A DNA stretch of 64,000 nucleotides from Plantago major (taxonomy: Eukaryota > Streptophyta > Magnoliopsida > Lamiales > Plantaginaceae), in the NCBI GenBank assembly GCA_026545765.1, contig CM048839.1:62307677-62371676 (forward strand), given 5' to 3'. Shown here one piece after another: positions 1 through 12,900 of the stretch. Under the pieces are notes generated by a model. It saw only the letters and a program-made list of their open reading frames with translations. It had not been told where the DNA came from and did not search any database. The position numbers and the translations under genes are program-made. Numbering within the stretch: the first letter of the stretch is position 1; each line of letters begins with the position of its first letter.

Positions 1-139
1 AGCGTCGGAGTCCATACGGTCGGCACCACACCGGTGTCACCTTGGTACTTTACGTCTCGTTTGCTCTTGTTGCCTTGTAGGTTGTTGGTGCCCCCCAATT
101 CATTAACCTAATTTGATTGTAGATTTCTGAGCGTCTACA
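1..139 (+). repeat. 3' end of the Gypsy 5' LTR
   Basis: This matches the last 139 bases of the 3' LTR and ends in GCGTCTACA. The rest of this LTR, about 860 bp by comparison with the 3' copy, lies left of the window. Confidence 0.93.
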
Positions 140-142
140 ATT

Positions 143-160
143 TGGCGCCCACCGTGGGGC
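143..160 (+). other. Gypsy primer binding site
   Basis: TGGCGCCCACCGTGGGGC begins three bases after the LTR end. The first seven bases complement a tRNA 3' end GGCGCCA (tRNA-Asp type, as in the related Athila group). The remaining bases diverge from tRNA-Asp, so the exact primer tRNA is uncertain. This exact form of PBS is common in Tat-lineage elements. Confidence 0.8.
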
Positions 161-210
161 CCCGGCTATCAAACAAGGCAATCCAATAGCAACAACTGCG
201 ATACGCTAAG

Positions 211-1595
211 TGATGACAATATTCTAACGTCTCATTTGGTCCTTTTTAGCGGTCTTTTGTTAGTCTTTGACCTTAGTTTTATAGTGTTTTGTACGTCTTT
301 ATGCTTTGGTACTTTGTTTGTGTTTTGTAGGAATTTTTGTGTTATTTGGTCCCCAAGGTGAAAATCGTAGTGAAGACATTGGTTATAGATCTCTGAATGA
401 AGAGTAATTGGGCGAAGACGGAAGTGGATTCGGAGTTCTGACGAAGAATTGAGAGGTGTTTTAGCGTGACTTGCAAAAGTGATGATTTACGGAGCAGTCC
501 AGCCATTTTGGACATAACTCTCTCATATGAAGTCCGATTTACCTGATCTCGGTGGACATAGAAATATAATTCCAAGGGCTACAACTTTCGTTCCATAATC
601 GTAGCCAAATTCTTCCTGAAGAAAAATGTACAGACATCGTAAGTTGACTGACAGAAAACATCCGCGCAGCGGCGAGGATTTTTGTTCGCCACCGCGAGAA
701 CTTACGAGAGCAGATTTGCTGGGCGATTTTCTGGTCGAATTCTGCTAGGATTCTACTCGTTTTTTCTCCTTTAAATAGATTTATTTCACCATAACTTCAC
801 ATATAACTTATTCTAAACCCTAATTTGGAACCTAAGAACCCTTGTTTATCATTGATTGATCTTTGGAGCTTGGTTTACCTCTTGTAAGAAGCATTGATAT
901 CGAATTCTTGGTAATCTTTTGATAACTCTCTATTGTTTATCCTCAATTCGTGTTTTCTTCTGTTTATCGAATTGTATGATCTTGCATGCGATTATCACAT
1001 GTTTATGCTTGGCATATTCAATACCTTGACGTCTTTCATCTTTGCTTCCCTCATGAGTAGTTAAATCACTCCGAACACGGTAGTTATGTGATAGTCTTGC
1101 ATATTCGTTTCTAGGGTTTATCGAATCACTCATATAGGTTAGTCTCGTATAAAATCTTCGTAAAAACCTTCAATTCGATAAGTCCGTATTAAATCTTCTA
1201 AATTGTTCGTGTTTAAGGATCGTGAATTGACGACTCACGATTTCTCCAGTATATTATATTCTAAGAACAATTGGTTGAATCGAATTGATTGATTTGTTGT
1301 ACAACAACCGTGTGACAAATATGAGTGTTATCCCTAGTTCGAATTAGCATAACTGGATCATCACTACCATATTCGCTTTCTTTCTCTGATCAAAACCAGT
1401 TTATCTGTTTTCAGTTTTAATCTGTGTTTTAGAAGTACAAAAACCCATATCAATCTGTTTTCACAAATAATTGATTTCTCTCAATCATTGTGGTAGCTTG
1501 ATTAATTCCTTAGCGAACGACTCTGTGGTTTAGCTTTGTCTGTCTATAACAACTGCTTACTACTTGGTTTTCTAAGTAATAATTTGAGCACATCA
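211..1595 (+). mobile_element. Solo LTR, Athila-like, inserted in the Gypsy leader
   Basis: The 1385 bp block starts TGATGAC and ends GCACATCA, so its termini are the inverted repeat TGATG/CATCA. It is flanked by the 5 bp direct repeat CTAAG (206-210 and 1596-1600). The start resembles the Athila-like LTRs near 49269 and 63212 (TGATGAG, then TTAACGACTCATTT), and the end matches their GCACATCA. A TATA-like TTTAAATAG lies near 770-778, with a plausible U5 after it. No internal region is present, which fits recombination between two LTRs. The 67 aa and 77 aa minus-strand frames inside it look like chance ORFs. Confidence 0.82.
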
Positions 1596-1600
1596 CTAAG

Positions 1601-2030
1601 CAATCATCATGACGCACTCAGACGAATAAGTTCTGGAAGAGGTAGAGGAGGTGGACGTCGTCACTCAGATCAAAGCCTTGGCAGCCCAGATGCAAGAGAA
1701 CGCCCAGAAGATCAAGCTCCTTAAGGATGAGAACCGTGCCGTCTGTCAGGAGAACTCTGCTTTGAAGGAGAAGGTGGAATCCTTTGTCCACCAGGAAACT
1801 CCAGCACCGGATGCGGCTTCATCTCGCCGACTGACTCATGTCACTAGAGTGGAGAACCCACCACGCAATGCCATTGAGGCTCGTCAGCTAACCTTTGAGG
1901 AGACGGAATGGGTGATTCCCATAACTCCAGTCTCTCAGGTGGTGAGCGCCCCATTAAGAACAGCCCTTGAGTTTACTCCGGGCACTACTAGCAGAAGGGT
2001 CTCGTTTGAGGGTGTCAACCCAAGGGTGAA
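1601..2030 (+). pseudogene. Gypsy gag, first part, upstream of the Copia insertion
   Basis: A coding-like stretch encodes a coiled-coil-type N-terminus rich in K, E, Q and N (from M at 1651), followed by a linker. It ends at the GTGAA target duplication of the Copia element. Its continuation lies beyond 17364. The role is the N-terminal part of the Tat Gag precursor. It is a fossil and is described only as a block. Confidence 0.7.
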
Positions 2031-3458
2031 TGTTGGTCCTGATAACGACAAAGTAAAAGACTAGGGGGGGGGGGTGAATAGTCTTTTAAAACTTTTCTCG
2101 ATAAACACAGTTTCTCAGAAACCTGGGGGTTTCTGATACTTAAATTCAGAGCGTAGAAGACTTTAAGATAGGTAAGTGCAGAAACAATAAGTATGTGTGT
2201 GTGTGCTTTGCTGAAATGTAAATACAGAAAGGTAAATGACACAGCAAGTATAGTGGTATCTGGAGGTGGCGTAATCCTCCAACTAATCCACTTCGGTCTT
2301 TCTGAGACCTAGAATTCACTAGAACAGTAATTGAGTTCACCTTACAATAATCCTATTCTAAGATTCCTAAAAAAATGGTTCCCAACCAAATGTTCCCCCT
2401 GAGTTATTCCCCAGCTCCTAGAGCTAAGTACTTCCTCTACTCAGATAACCTTGGAGTTATTCCCTGATTTCCCAAATCAAGTACTTCCTCTACTCCACGC
2501 CTTGATGGTGTTGGTTATAAGGTTTGTCAGAGAGGCTTCTCGTATAACTTTTCAGTTATGTTTACAGAGAGCCAAATGTAATCGAGACTACTTAATACAC
2601 TTGTTCTGGATAGCGATGCGCTCTTCTTCGACCCAAGTAATTGGTGTCCGTTCTGGAGAATGAGCTTCAGAAAGGGTATCTGATAGTTCAACTCTTTCAC
2701 GAATAACAATCTCTTGTTAAGGTTCAGGACAACTTAGAACTACTAGTGATTCTTCAAGCAACAGAAAGCTTTCAGAAAGGTAGTAGAGTGCTTGAGAGAA
2801 TACTTTGCTTGATGGTAAGTTTGCAAGATAGAGCGTTCTAAGGTATGTACTTCAAGCATCTAAGTGTGTGATATATATAGATAAATTTGAGAGGCGTTTG
2901 AATTGTATCCGTTGTGCTCTCTATCAAATTATATCCGTTTATATCTTGAACTATGTACTCAGAAGTCACTATCTCTTGTTTCAGAGAGGACTTGCTTTTT
3001 GCAGCATTTCTGCCGATGCATTTAATGCATAGTACTGTTCATTGTCCTTTAGTCTCAACGGATACATGAGCCTTTCTGATGGCTTGCATGCTCCATACTC
3101 ATGATGTCATATGTCCAGAATCATATTTCGAAAGTAAGTTAATATACTTAAGAAATGATTAAGGACATAGTCTTTCTGAGTTAGACTAAACCTTTGTGTC
3201 TTCATAATTAAACCTTGTGCAATCTTCAGTCTTCTAATCTTCAGAAAAGCTCCATTGCTAGGATTGATCTTCATGGTCTTCTTGAAATAAAAATTACACT
3301 CAGAGACCTATAATCCTAATACACGATTTACTAGACTAATCATACTCAGTGATTTCCTCTTTTACAATGTTCAAGTGAACCAATAGTACTTAATCACCTT
3401 TCTGGCTAAGATAAGAACATGTGATGAGTGATCAAAATACTAACAGATATTCCTAACA
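2031..3458 (-). repeat. Copia 3' LTR
   Basis: This is the left copy, next to the polypurine tract, so it is the 3' LTR of a minus-strand element. It carries a G-run near its end (plus strand 2065-2075), a (GT)n stretch near 2190, and a TATA-like run at 2870-2880 (minus CTATATATATC). The motif CTTTCTGAG or its complement recurs inside it. Confidence 0.95.
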
Positions 3459-3473
3459 AATTTCCCCCTTTTT
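3459..3473 (-). other. Copia polypurine tract
   Basis: On the minus strand AAAAAGGGGGAAATT abuts the TGTTAGGA start of the 3' LTR. Its position and composition are those of a plus-strand-synthesis primer. Confidence 0.9.
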
Positions 3474-3724
3474 GATCAGTCATCCATGACTATCTTTTAT
3501 GTCCTATTATAAAATTGTAATCCTGGAAGAGAAAACAATCCACCACTTAATCATTTCAAATGATATTCAATTTTAGTTGAATTAAGTGCAGAAAGTAAAC
3601 ATCAACCAAATCACAAGAAGTGATCTTTGCTGATAAGTTGTCATCTATTAAAAAGTATCTTAGAGTATGATCTTCAGTAGGTACAGTTTACAGAAAGAGA
3701 TGCAACTTTTACATATAGAGAATT

Positions 3725-6700
3725 TTAGAAACAATCTGCAAGATTACAAAAAGTAACAAAACATACTAAGTAAATTAGAACAAAGGAGAGTCCGTCCAAG
3801 CTCCAAGAGAGTATTCTAATGTTACTAGTCTTCAAGTCTTCAGAAATGCAACTTGGGTTCAAATACCTCAAGTTCTTCAGCATCCTTTCTGGATCAGTTG
3901 ACATGATCATCCACTTTTCTGCATTCTTGGACATAGTCATTAAGAATCCTTCTGAGAGAGAGCTCTGTCTTTCTGGATAAGTCACATATTTCATGGTAAC
4001 TCTTGCCAAGCTTGTGATTCTTCCGCATAAAATGTTTGACCCAGAAGTACTTTCCCAGCACCTGTGCATGGTCTACTTGCAGCTGAGACAGGTTGAAATA
4101 CTTGTATATTTCTTCCAGATAGTGTATATCATCTAGGTATTCATCCAATGTCATATAGAATGACTCATAGGTTGAAACACCTAGTTTGTTCTTCCTGCTG
4201 TAGCTACCATCCAGTTTTCTTACCTTGTGTACATCATCAGGTTTTGGGTAAGGACAGGCAAAGGAAAGATCCATCTTTCTGGCTTCATTCCTCTTTTCTA
4301 CTTCAAAGTTTAGCCAGCATGAAGGTGCTCAGGTTTTAGCAATTCTGGCTTGCCTTCTCTCCATTTCGTGGATCCGGTTGAGGATGGAGTTGAAACTTAT
4401 CATTGACAAGTAGATGTTGTAGTTCCAGAATCCAATACCCTCTCTTGTTCAGAATGCACCTATATGAAGATTCTTCATTACTGGTCTTCATATACTCAAT
4501 GTGGGCATCAGTTGGCCTTTCTTGATGTGTTTCATTGTTTACTCTGCCAAACTGGAGATCCCTTCTTGCTTTTCTGTTTGGTGACCTTCTGTGAGGAGAT
4601 CCTCTAACCCTTTCTTCCTGCCTTGGGGCTGTGCTGGTGGATGTTCCTTGTATAGACTTGGTGTTGCCAGAAGAAGTTCTGGCTAAGAACTTCTTTGCCA
4701 GAGGAGGTTGTGAAGTAGTTGCTTGTCTCCTTTTCTTGTGAAGTGGATGTTCATCCTCATCATCCTCATCATCATTGAAGTCCAAAATTGGAGACTTGCA
4801 GCTTTCTTGACCTCTTACTTCTCCTTCTTCCTTTTCTTCTTCTTCAGAAGTCTTCTTTGCTTCTGAGATTCTAAGGGACTTGGTTCCCCTAGTGACCATA
4901 CTTCTCAGCCTTCTGGCTGGTTGATCTGGAACAACTTCTTCAGCAAGGGTGTCTCCAGTGGTGTCCTTAATGACAAGTTGACTTGAGGAGGGAGGATTTG
5001 ATTGTTTTCTTTTTCTTCCTCTGCCTTTCTGAGGCATCTCTTCTTCCCCCTTAGTCATGAATGACTGACTCATGATAGCATAAGCTTCAGAGAGAGTTTC
5101 AAAGTTTTTCTGGAGATTGTTGTGCACCCTGACCAATTCTTGAAGTTCTTTCTTCAGCTCTTTGTTCTGTCTAACCAGTTCCTGCACCTTTGTGTTGAGC
5201 TCTTCAAGCGGCCTTAGGATGGCATTGGCTTGCAGGACAGCATGGCTGGCTTCATTCAATGCTGCATTAGCATTGTTACAATCCTCATCCCTGACCAACC
5301 CTAGGTCTTTCTGAGAGGGAGCTATGCTGGTTGCTCTGTTGAGTAAAGCAGCAGCCAATGGCTTCATCTCTTCTGGGATGGATTTTAGCACTTCTGTGTC
5401 TTGGGCAACTAGTGTTTTTATGAGCTCTAAAAAGACACTGTTCCTTGCACGGTGCTCTTCACTTCTTGAACTACTTGGTGCAGAGAATATATGAGGAGCA
5501 AGTAGGGCTCCTTTGTGCTGAGTGACAAGTCTCTCATCTTCTGCTTCAGTAATCAAGTTGTGGGTTTCAGCATCACTATCATAATCCTTTTTCTTGGATT
5601 GTTTGCAGATTGACAATCTTCTTCTGCTTTCCATCAAGTGTGCTGGCCTTCTGAGAAGATGTAGAAGGTCTTTCTGATGCAGTCCCAGCATCATGCTCTT
5701 CATCATCATTGTCATCCTTGGCATCTATCTCAGCAGCTGTGACAACAATGGCATTTTTCAAATTTCTTTGCTCATCTAGGAGTGACAATTCCTTGGCATT
5801 AGCTTCTTCGAGCTTCTTGATTTTGGCTTCCTTTTCATCAACAAGAGCTTGAGTCTCAATGTTGATTCTCTTCTCTTCTTCCAATACCTTTCTGAGTTGT
5901 TCAATTCTAAACTCAGCGGCTGAAATTTCTTCTAAGGCATCATTGTGTTCAGCCTGTTGGGTATCTTGATGAGACTTGGGAGGTGATGATGATGGGGCTT
6001 TCTGAGCATTGGAAGGATTATCATGTGCTCCACTTACTTTGTTGGCTTTCTGAATCCCACCTTGTCCAGGTTGAGGATCATCATTCTGGTCATCATTATC
6101 ATCATCATCTTTTATCTTTGCTTCTTGGTTTGGATGCGCAGAAGGAGGTTCTTGATAATCATTTTCGTCCATCTCCTCATCATCTTCTGAAACCAGGTTG
6201 ATCACATTTGGGAATGTAATCATCCGCCCATTAACTTCTTCTTGTTCAGCAGGATAAGTAGTGAGCTTGCTGGGCAAGGCAGGATGGGTAACCATCTGCT
6301 CTTGGGTTTGAGCATCCGCAGACTTGAAATCTGCTATAAGTCTTTGTGCTACTTCATGAATGAAGTCTTCATGCATCAGAGTGGAAAATGAGTAGGACTC
6401 TGTTGGGAACAATGCATGGATATAATCTTCCAGATTGAAGGCGATTGCTTTCTTTTCTGGGACGTCGATTACTCTGGCTAATTCGAAGGTCACCTTTACG
6501 AAGTTTACGCCATTGTCTGAAGCACTTGAGATGTTTCTTTAAAGTGTGCTTCTGGAAAGCCTTGAGTAAATCAACTGGCACTAGACTTTGAGCCTGAAAG
6601 AAGGTGTTCAATTTAGTTTTGTTCAAACCACTTGAGTTAGTATATGTGTGCAAAAGTAAGCTTTCTGAGCATACCTGTGTAGAGACACTAGGCTCATTAT

Positions 6701-8999
6701 CCTGTACTTCTGATTGCTTGGGCACAGAGGCCTCAGATACCTTGTTGTGAGGAGAAGTCTGATCCTCATCAACTTTTCTTTCTGCTAGAACTTCTAAGTG
6801 AGGAAGCTCAGCGGCATCTTTCTCAGAAACCTTGGGGGTTTCTGGAACCTTTTCTGCAGATAATGCTTGTTCAGCAGCTTTAGTTTCCTTTGGAGGAGAT
6901 AACACAACTGTTTCTCCATCCAATTGTTCTTCTGACTGAGCTTGTAAGAACAAACATAAGAGATTTTAGTAGTGGGTCTTCCTGAGCATTCTTGAAGGAG
7001 ACTATTACTGATTACTTACCTTCTCAGCAGAAGGCTCAGTAAATACTTCCTCAGAAAGCTTTTCAGCCTCTGGAATCTCTAGGTTTTGGGGTGTTGGTTC
7101 CACCACCACTACTTCCTCAGTTGGAGCCTAAGAAGAGACATTAAGAATATTAGAACATAAGATAAGAGCATTTTTAGTTAGTTATTTCTTGTTCAGAGAT
7201 AACTTCACTACCTGTGGGACAGGCTCTTCTTGATGTTCTGAGGTTAGGAACCTCTTCTTGATTCAAGGGAGTGGACAGGTTTTCTTCCCCCTGAAAGTGT
7301 GTTTCCATGTTGGCCTGTAACAAATACAGCTTATGAGTAACAAGTTAACATGCAATTATGTTGACATGTTAGATACAAACTATCTTTGTTACGTGAATAG
7401 AGTCAGGCTGATTATTAATCTCTTGGACTTGTGGTGGTTCCACAGTCTCTCTGTGCTCATTGTTGTTCTCCTTTGCAGTATCATTCTGAGTCTCCATCTC
7501 AGTTTGATCCCTTTCTGAGTGTTGAGCTTTCTCAGAAGGTTGAGGAACCTGTTCAAGAACAGGGTTTTCTTCAGCAATATTAAGTGCTGGCATAGTGAAT
7601 GTGGAAGCAATGTCAGGATCTTCCAGCATTCTATCTTCCTCACCCAGGCCTTCTTCTTCCTGCTGGGCAGAGGGGCTCTTGTCTCTCTGAAGAGCTGAGC
7701 TTGATGCTCCTCCATGGGTCTCATACTTGAATCTTTTGAGTACTTTTGCAAGAACTTCATCATCCTCAGAATCACTATTCTGTGTTGGTGCAGACCCATC
7801 TATGATATTTCTATCATCTCTGGAGAGTTCTGGAGCATTCTAATTCAGGACTTTTGGGGCATTCTGGAGTTGCCTTTCTGAGCGTCCAACATCTTCTGAG
7901 ACCTTGTCTCCAGAAGGTTGCGCCTCTTGTATGCTTAGGGGCTTGGAGGATCTTTTGCTATGAGTCCTCTTTCTCTTGGCAACTGGAGGTTTAGCTTGAG
8001 CTTGCTCAGAGACCTCCTCACCTTGCTGTGCAGTTTCTTCTTCTTCGCCTTTTCGAAAGGCGTTCTCGAGTAAGTTTCTCCTTTTCTTCAAAAGCGTGTC
8101 TGAAAAGGGAGTTGGTTACTGGGATTTTCTGCCTCTCTCTGAGAGTGATTCCCATTGTTTCTAGAATGTAACAGATTCTGAGACCAAAGTGCATATTGGC
8201 TTTTGGCTCAGCAAGGCCATTGATGATTTTGGGCTCAAATTCCTCAATATGTCCAAGGAATTTGTTGAAGGCGTACTTCCCCCAATTGAAGTGGGTTTCT
8301 TGCCCTTCATGCTTCTTGTTCAGAAGATGCATCATCATCCATCTCTCCATGCTTATCTGGTCTACTCCACCTTTGTTGCCATCAAAGCAACGGACCAGAA
8401 TAAGAGCTAAAGTACTCCAGTGTTTCTGGAGATGATTAGTTCTGATGGCCTTCAGAACAAAGTCTCTTGGGCAACCTTTTGCATTTTCTAACTGGATTGC
8501 TTCAAATAGCTCTTTGACGCCTTGAATCGTGGAAGCGTCCTTGATGTTGATGTCTTCAAATGTTCCTCGATTTTTCAATCGGAATATCTTGCAGAAAGTC
8601 TTGCAGTCTAGAACAATTTCTTGTCCTTGGACTTCAGTCTGCATGTATTTTTCTTCTTCATCATTTACAACTTTTGTGAAGATTTTGGAGTTGTTATAGA
8701 ACTCCAGTACATCCAGTGTGGATAGTCCACTGGGTGCAGCAGATAGAAGCTTGTAGATATGGGAATTCTTCAGCATCCCCAATATCAGTTTCCTTTCTAG
8801 TCTTGAAGGTATAACTGCTGGTACATCTCTTTACTAGAAAAGCTCCCCAATTTATTTTGTGGTTAGGGTTCCAATCTGATGGAGTAAACTTTCCCAGAAG
8901 GCATTTATTCAACACCTTAAGTTCCTTTCCTCCTTGCTTTTCAGCAGGAGCAGATGATACGGCCTTAGGGTTCTTGGTGGTCATCTTCTTGGGTGCCAT
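3725..8999 (-). pseudogene. Copia env-like region downstream of pol
   Basis: A run of minus-strand coding blocks begins with MAPKKMTTKNPK at 8999. The first block (about 8999-8018) contains a globular region like the plant retroelement 'putative plant transposon protein' family. Later blocks are acidic, rich in E, Q, P and S, with coiled-coil heptads around 6000-5300, then a basic and low-complexity part and a final compact block (4274-3894). Several block edges carry GT and AG consensus splice sites (for example near 7016, 7130 and 7319), so the downstream protein may come from a spliced transcript. SIRE elements are known for such an env-like ORF. No signal peptide or clear membrane segment is seen. 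The region is broken. The env label is positional and lineage-based, not functional. Confidence 0.72.
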
Positions 9000-9924
9000 C
9001 TCTTATATAGAGGTTTGAGTGAGTGTTTTTCAGATGAATTTTGCACAATTATTCGAGATTAGTCTGTCTTTTCAGAAGACTAAGCACAAGAAGTTGAGTT
9101 TGCAGAGGGGTTTTGCAGAAATCTTGAGAGATTTTGCTCTTTTGATGCAAGTTTGAAATTTCGGAATTGGTAAAAGTGTTTGTCTTTTGCCCAAATCATA
9201 TATATATAGCAGACAAAATGTACATAGATACAACATACATACAACTAAATATGAATGCGTGTCTTTGTATCTGCATAGGCGTGGTACGTCCTTTGTACTT
9301 CTTTAAATGCGTAGTGGGCCATGTCTGCATTTATCAACAGACATTACTTGCTTTGTTTTAATCTCAACCGTTGAGATCAAACGTTTATTCATCAAGGGCT
9401 TATATTGAATATCTTGTAATGATATCAATCAACAAGTGGTAATGTGCCGACTTGATGGATTTTTAATATGCTACATTCATTGTGTCACTTAGTAAAGAGT
9501 AGGAACACTTAATCGTTTGAGCTTATCATTCTGAGTGTCAAGTCCTTATCTATATATTGTTTATCATGAAAATGGTAAAAATACAAGACATTGCACATGT
9601 TTGACTTTCAGAACTTATACCTTTTGGGCTTTGTGTGTCCATTTCTCTTTATGACTAAATAGCTTTCTGAATTCAAGTGTCAGAAGCTTCAGTTGTATTT
9701 GACCCACTCTCAGTAAGTAAGTTTTAGTTTTATTTACTTATTAAGTGTGTACCAACCTTTGCCTTTCTGGATACCCGTTCCAGAAATGTTTTGCCTTTCT
9801 GAGTGTTGCTACTCAGAAACCTTTGCATCACTTCTTATCAACTTGGCTTTCTGAGAACCTGTTCTCAGAGGCCTACTTCTTTTCTACCTCACTTACTCAG
9901 ACTTTAGAGATTCAGGACAATTTT
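9000..9924 (-). other. Copia spacer between pol and env-like region, with TATA-like site
   Basis: No coding function is recognised here. On the minus strand a TATA-like GCTATATATATG (around 9197-9210) lies about 200 bp upstream of the env-like ATG, followed by a CT-rich leader and a second TATATAA next to the ATG. The stretch 9740-9900 is dense in the CTTTCTGAG motif, including a perfect 9 bp inverted repeat at 9850-9858 and 9861-9869. Confidence 0.5.
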
Positions 9925-12900
9925 TCAGTCCTTAGGCAACTCCATTAATCCAAGATTATGTCTTAAGGTCAAGAACCGGCTTTCTTGTAAGGGCTTAGTG
10001 AAGATATCTGCAAGTTGGTCTTCTGTGCCAATCTTGAGTATCTCTATATTATCTTTCTCAACATGGTCTCTGATGAAGTGGTGTCTAACATCAATGTGCT
10101 TTGTTCTGGCATGGAACTTGGGGTTCTGTGTGATTGCAATAGCACTTGTGTTATCACAGAAAATGGGAGTTTTCTCTTCATTGAGTCCATAGTCTCTGAG
10201 TTGTTGTTGAATCCACAGAATTTGTGTTGCACAACAACCAGCAACAATATATTCAGCCTCTGTGGTAGAAGTTGCAATTGAGTTTTGTTTCTTGCTAAAC
10301 CATGAGATAAGTCTAGTTCCCAAAAACTGACAAGTTCCTGAGGTACTTTTCCTATCAAGCATTGATCCAGCATAATCAGCATCTGAGTAACCAGCCAAAC
10401 TCAATCCACTTTCTTTAGGATACCACAACCTTACATCTACTGTACCTTTCACATACTTTAATACTTTCATAGCAGTGTTGTAGTGTGATTGCATTGGATT
10501 TGTTTGAAATCTAGCACCACTCCAACTGCATATTGAATATCGTGTCCGCGATAAAGGTAAAGTAGTGAACCTATCAATTTCCTATACTTGTGTTCATCAA
10601 CACTCTTATCTGATTTAGTATAGGTCATCTTGGTTCCTATGCTCATAGGTATCTTATCATTCTTTTTCAGAAGGCTTAAGATTGAACTTTGTGAGCATGT
10701 CTTTTGCATACTTTGTCTGACTAATGAATATTCCATCATTGAGTTGCTTGACTTGCAATCCTAGGAAATAGTTCAATTCTCCCATCATGCTCATCTCAAA
10801 TTTACTTTTCATGAGATTTGCAAAGTCATCACAAAGTTGTTTGTCCTTAGATCTGAATATGATGTCATCAACATATACTTGAACTAAGAGTAGTTTCCCA
10901 TCATGATTTAAAGTAAATAAAGTTTTATCAACTTCACCTTTCTTGAAACCACTTTCCAGAAGGTATTTAGCCAAAGTGTCATACCATGCTCTTGGAGCCT
11001 GTTTTCACCAGTAAAGAGCTTTCTGTAGCTTATAGACCATTCTACTTTCTGAGGAAACTTCAAAGCCAGGTGGTTGTTCAACATAGACTTCCTCAGCAAG
11101 TTCACCATTCAAGAATGCACTCTTGACATCCATCTGATAAACTTTAAAGTCTTTATGAGCTGCAAAGGCCAGAAAGAGTCTTATTGCATCCAATCTGGCA
11201 ACTGGTGCATATGACTCATCAAAATCTAAACCTTCAGTCTGGGTGAATCCCTTGGCAACCAACCTTGCTTTGTTTCTGGTTATTTCACCAGATTCATTCA
11301 TCTTGTTTCTGAAAACCCACTTAGTTCCAATCACAGATATTCCTTCTACAAATGAAACTAGTTTCCAGACTTTGTTTCTTTCAAACTGATCCAACTCTTC
11401 TTGCATTGCAGAGATCCAGTCTTGGTCTCTTAATACTTCTTCTATAGTTTTTGGTTCAATGTTTGAGATAAAACATCCAAAGAGAGAATTAACATTTTCA
11501 ACAATTGCTCTCCTAGTCCTAACACCTTGATTGATTGGTCCAATCACATCTTTTGCAGGATGATCCTTGATCCATCTCATCATGGGTTTAGGGCTAGTAG
11601 GGTCAACATCTATGTGATCTGAATGTGAATCACTATGAATATGACTTGATACTTTTTCAGTATCCGTGACATTTTGCACCTCAGACGGGCGGTGAATGTC
11701 TGACACTTGCTCAGTGTGAGAGCTTTCTGGGACATGCCTGTCAGAGAGGTCATTTCCAGAGTTAGCTCTCTGATGAACATCTTCAGTTTCCATTTCTGGA
11801 ATTCTCATAGGAAATTCTTCATCATGTCTGAGAATCATCTGGTTGTTACTAGGCATTTCATGCTTTTCTTCGTCAGAGTCATCCTCTCTTTCCACAATGA
11901 TGTTTTTCCTTTCTGAGGGTTCTTCTTCAAAATCCTTTATCATTAGTTCCTTGAACCTTTCTGAGAGTTCATCAGCAAGGGGTGTTTTCTTGCTTCCTTC
12001 ATAGAATACAACATGAACTGATTCTTCAATCTTCTTTGTTCTTTTGTTGTAAACTCTGTATGCTTTACTATTCATAGAATAACCAAGAAACACGCCTTCA
12101 TCTGCCTTTGGTTGAAATGTTCTTAGATACTCTTTTCCATTGTTAAGAACAAAACATCTACAACCAAATACTTTTAGATGTTTGATATTAGGGGGTCTAC
12201 CAACCAAGCGTTCATATGGGGTCTTGTCATGGTGTTTGTTTATCAAACATCTGTTCTGAGTGTAGCATGCTGTGTTTACAGCTTCAACCCAATAAACTTC
12301 ACTTATCTCAGTGTCAGCTAGCATTGTCCTTGCTGCTTCTTTACGTGTTCTATTTTTCCTTTCTGCTACACCATTTTGTTGTGGTGTTCTTACATAGGAA
12401 AGTTGGTGTTGTATACCTTTGCTGGTACAAAATTCCTTTATGTACTGGTTGACAAACTCAGTACCATGGTCTGTTCTGATTGCAGATACCTTGTCATTTT
12501 TCATGACTTCAAGCTTATTCAGCAAGTTTGGTATCTCCACCCTTGCATCAGATTTGTGCTTCAGAAAGACAACCCAAGTGAATCTTGAGAAGTCATCTAC
12601 AACAACAAGACTATACTTCTTTCCTGCATAACTAGTTATAGATGATTCAAAAAGATCCATGTGTAATAGTTGTAGTGGTCTAACACTAGAGTGTCTGATT
12701 TTGGACTTGAAAGAGATCTTAGATTGTTTCCCCATTTGACAGGCAGAACAGATACCATCCTTTCTGAAAGATGTTTTGGGAAGACCAACCACTAACTCTT
12801 TCTTGGTAAGTTTGTTCAGAGTTTTGAAATTCAAGTGACTCATTCTTTTGTGCCATAACCAGTGCTCTTCTGTGTGACCTGATTGACTCACCATGAGACA

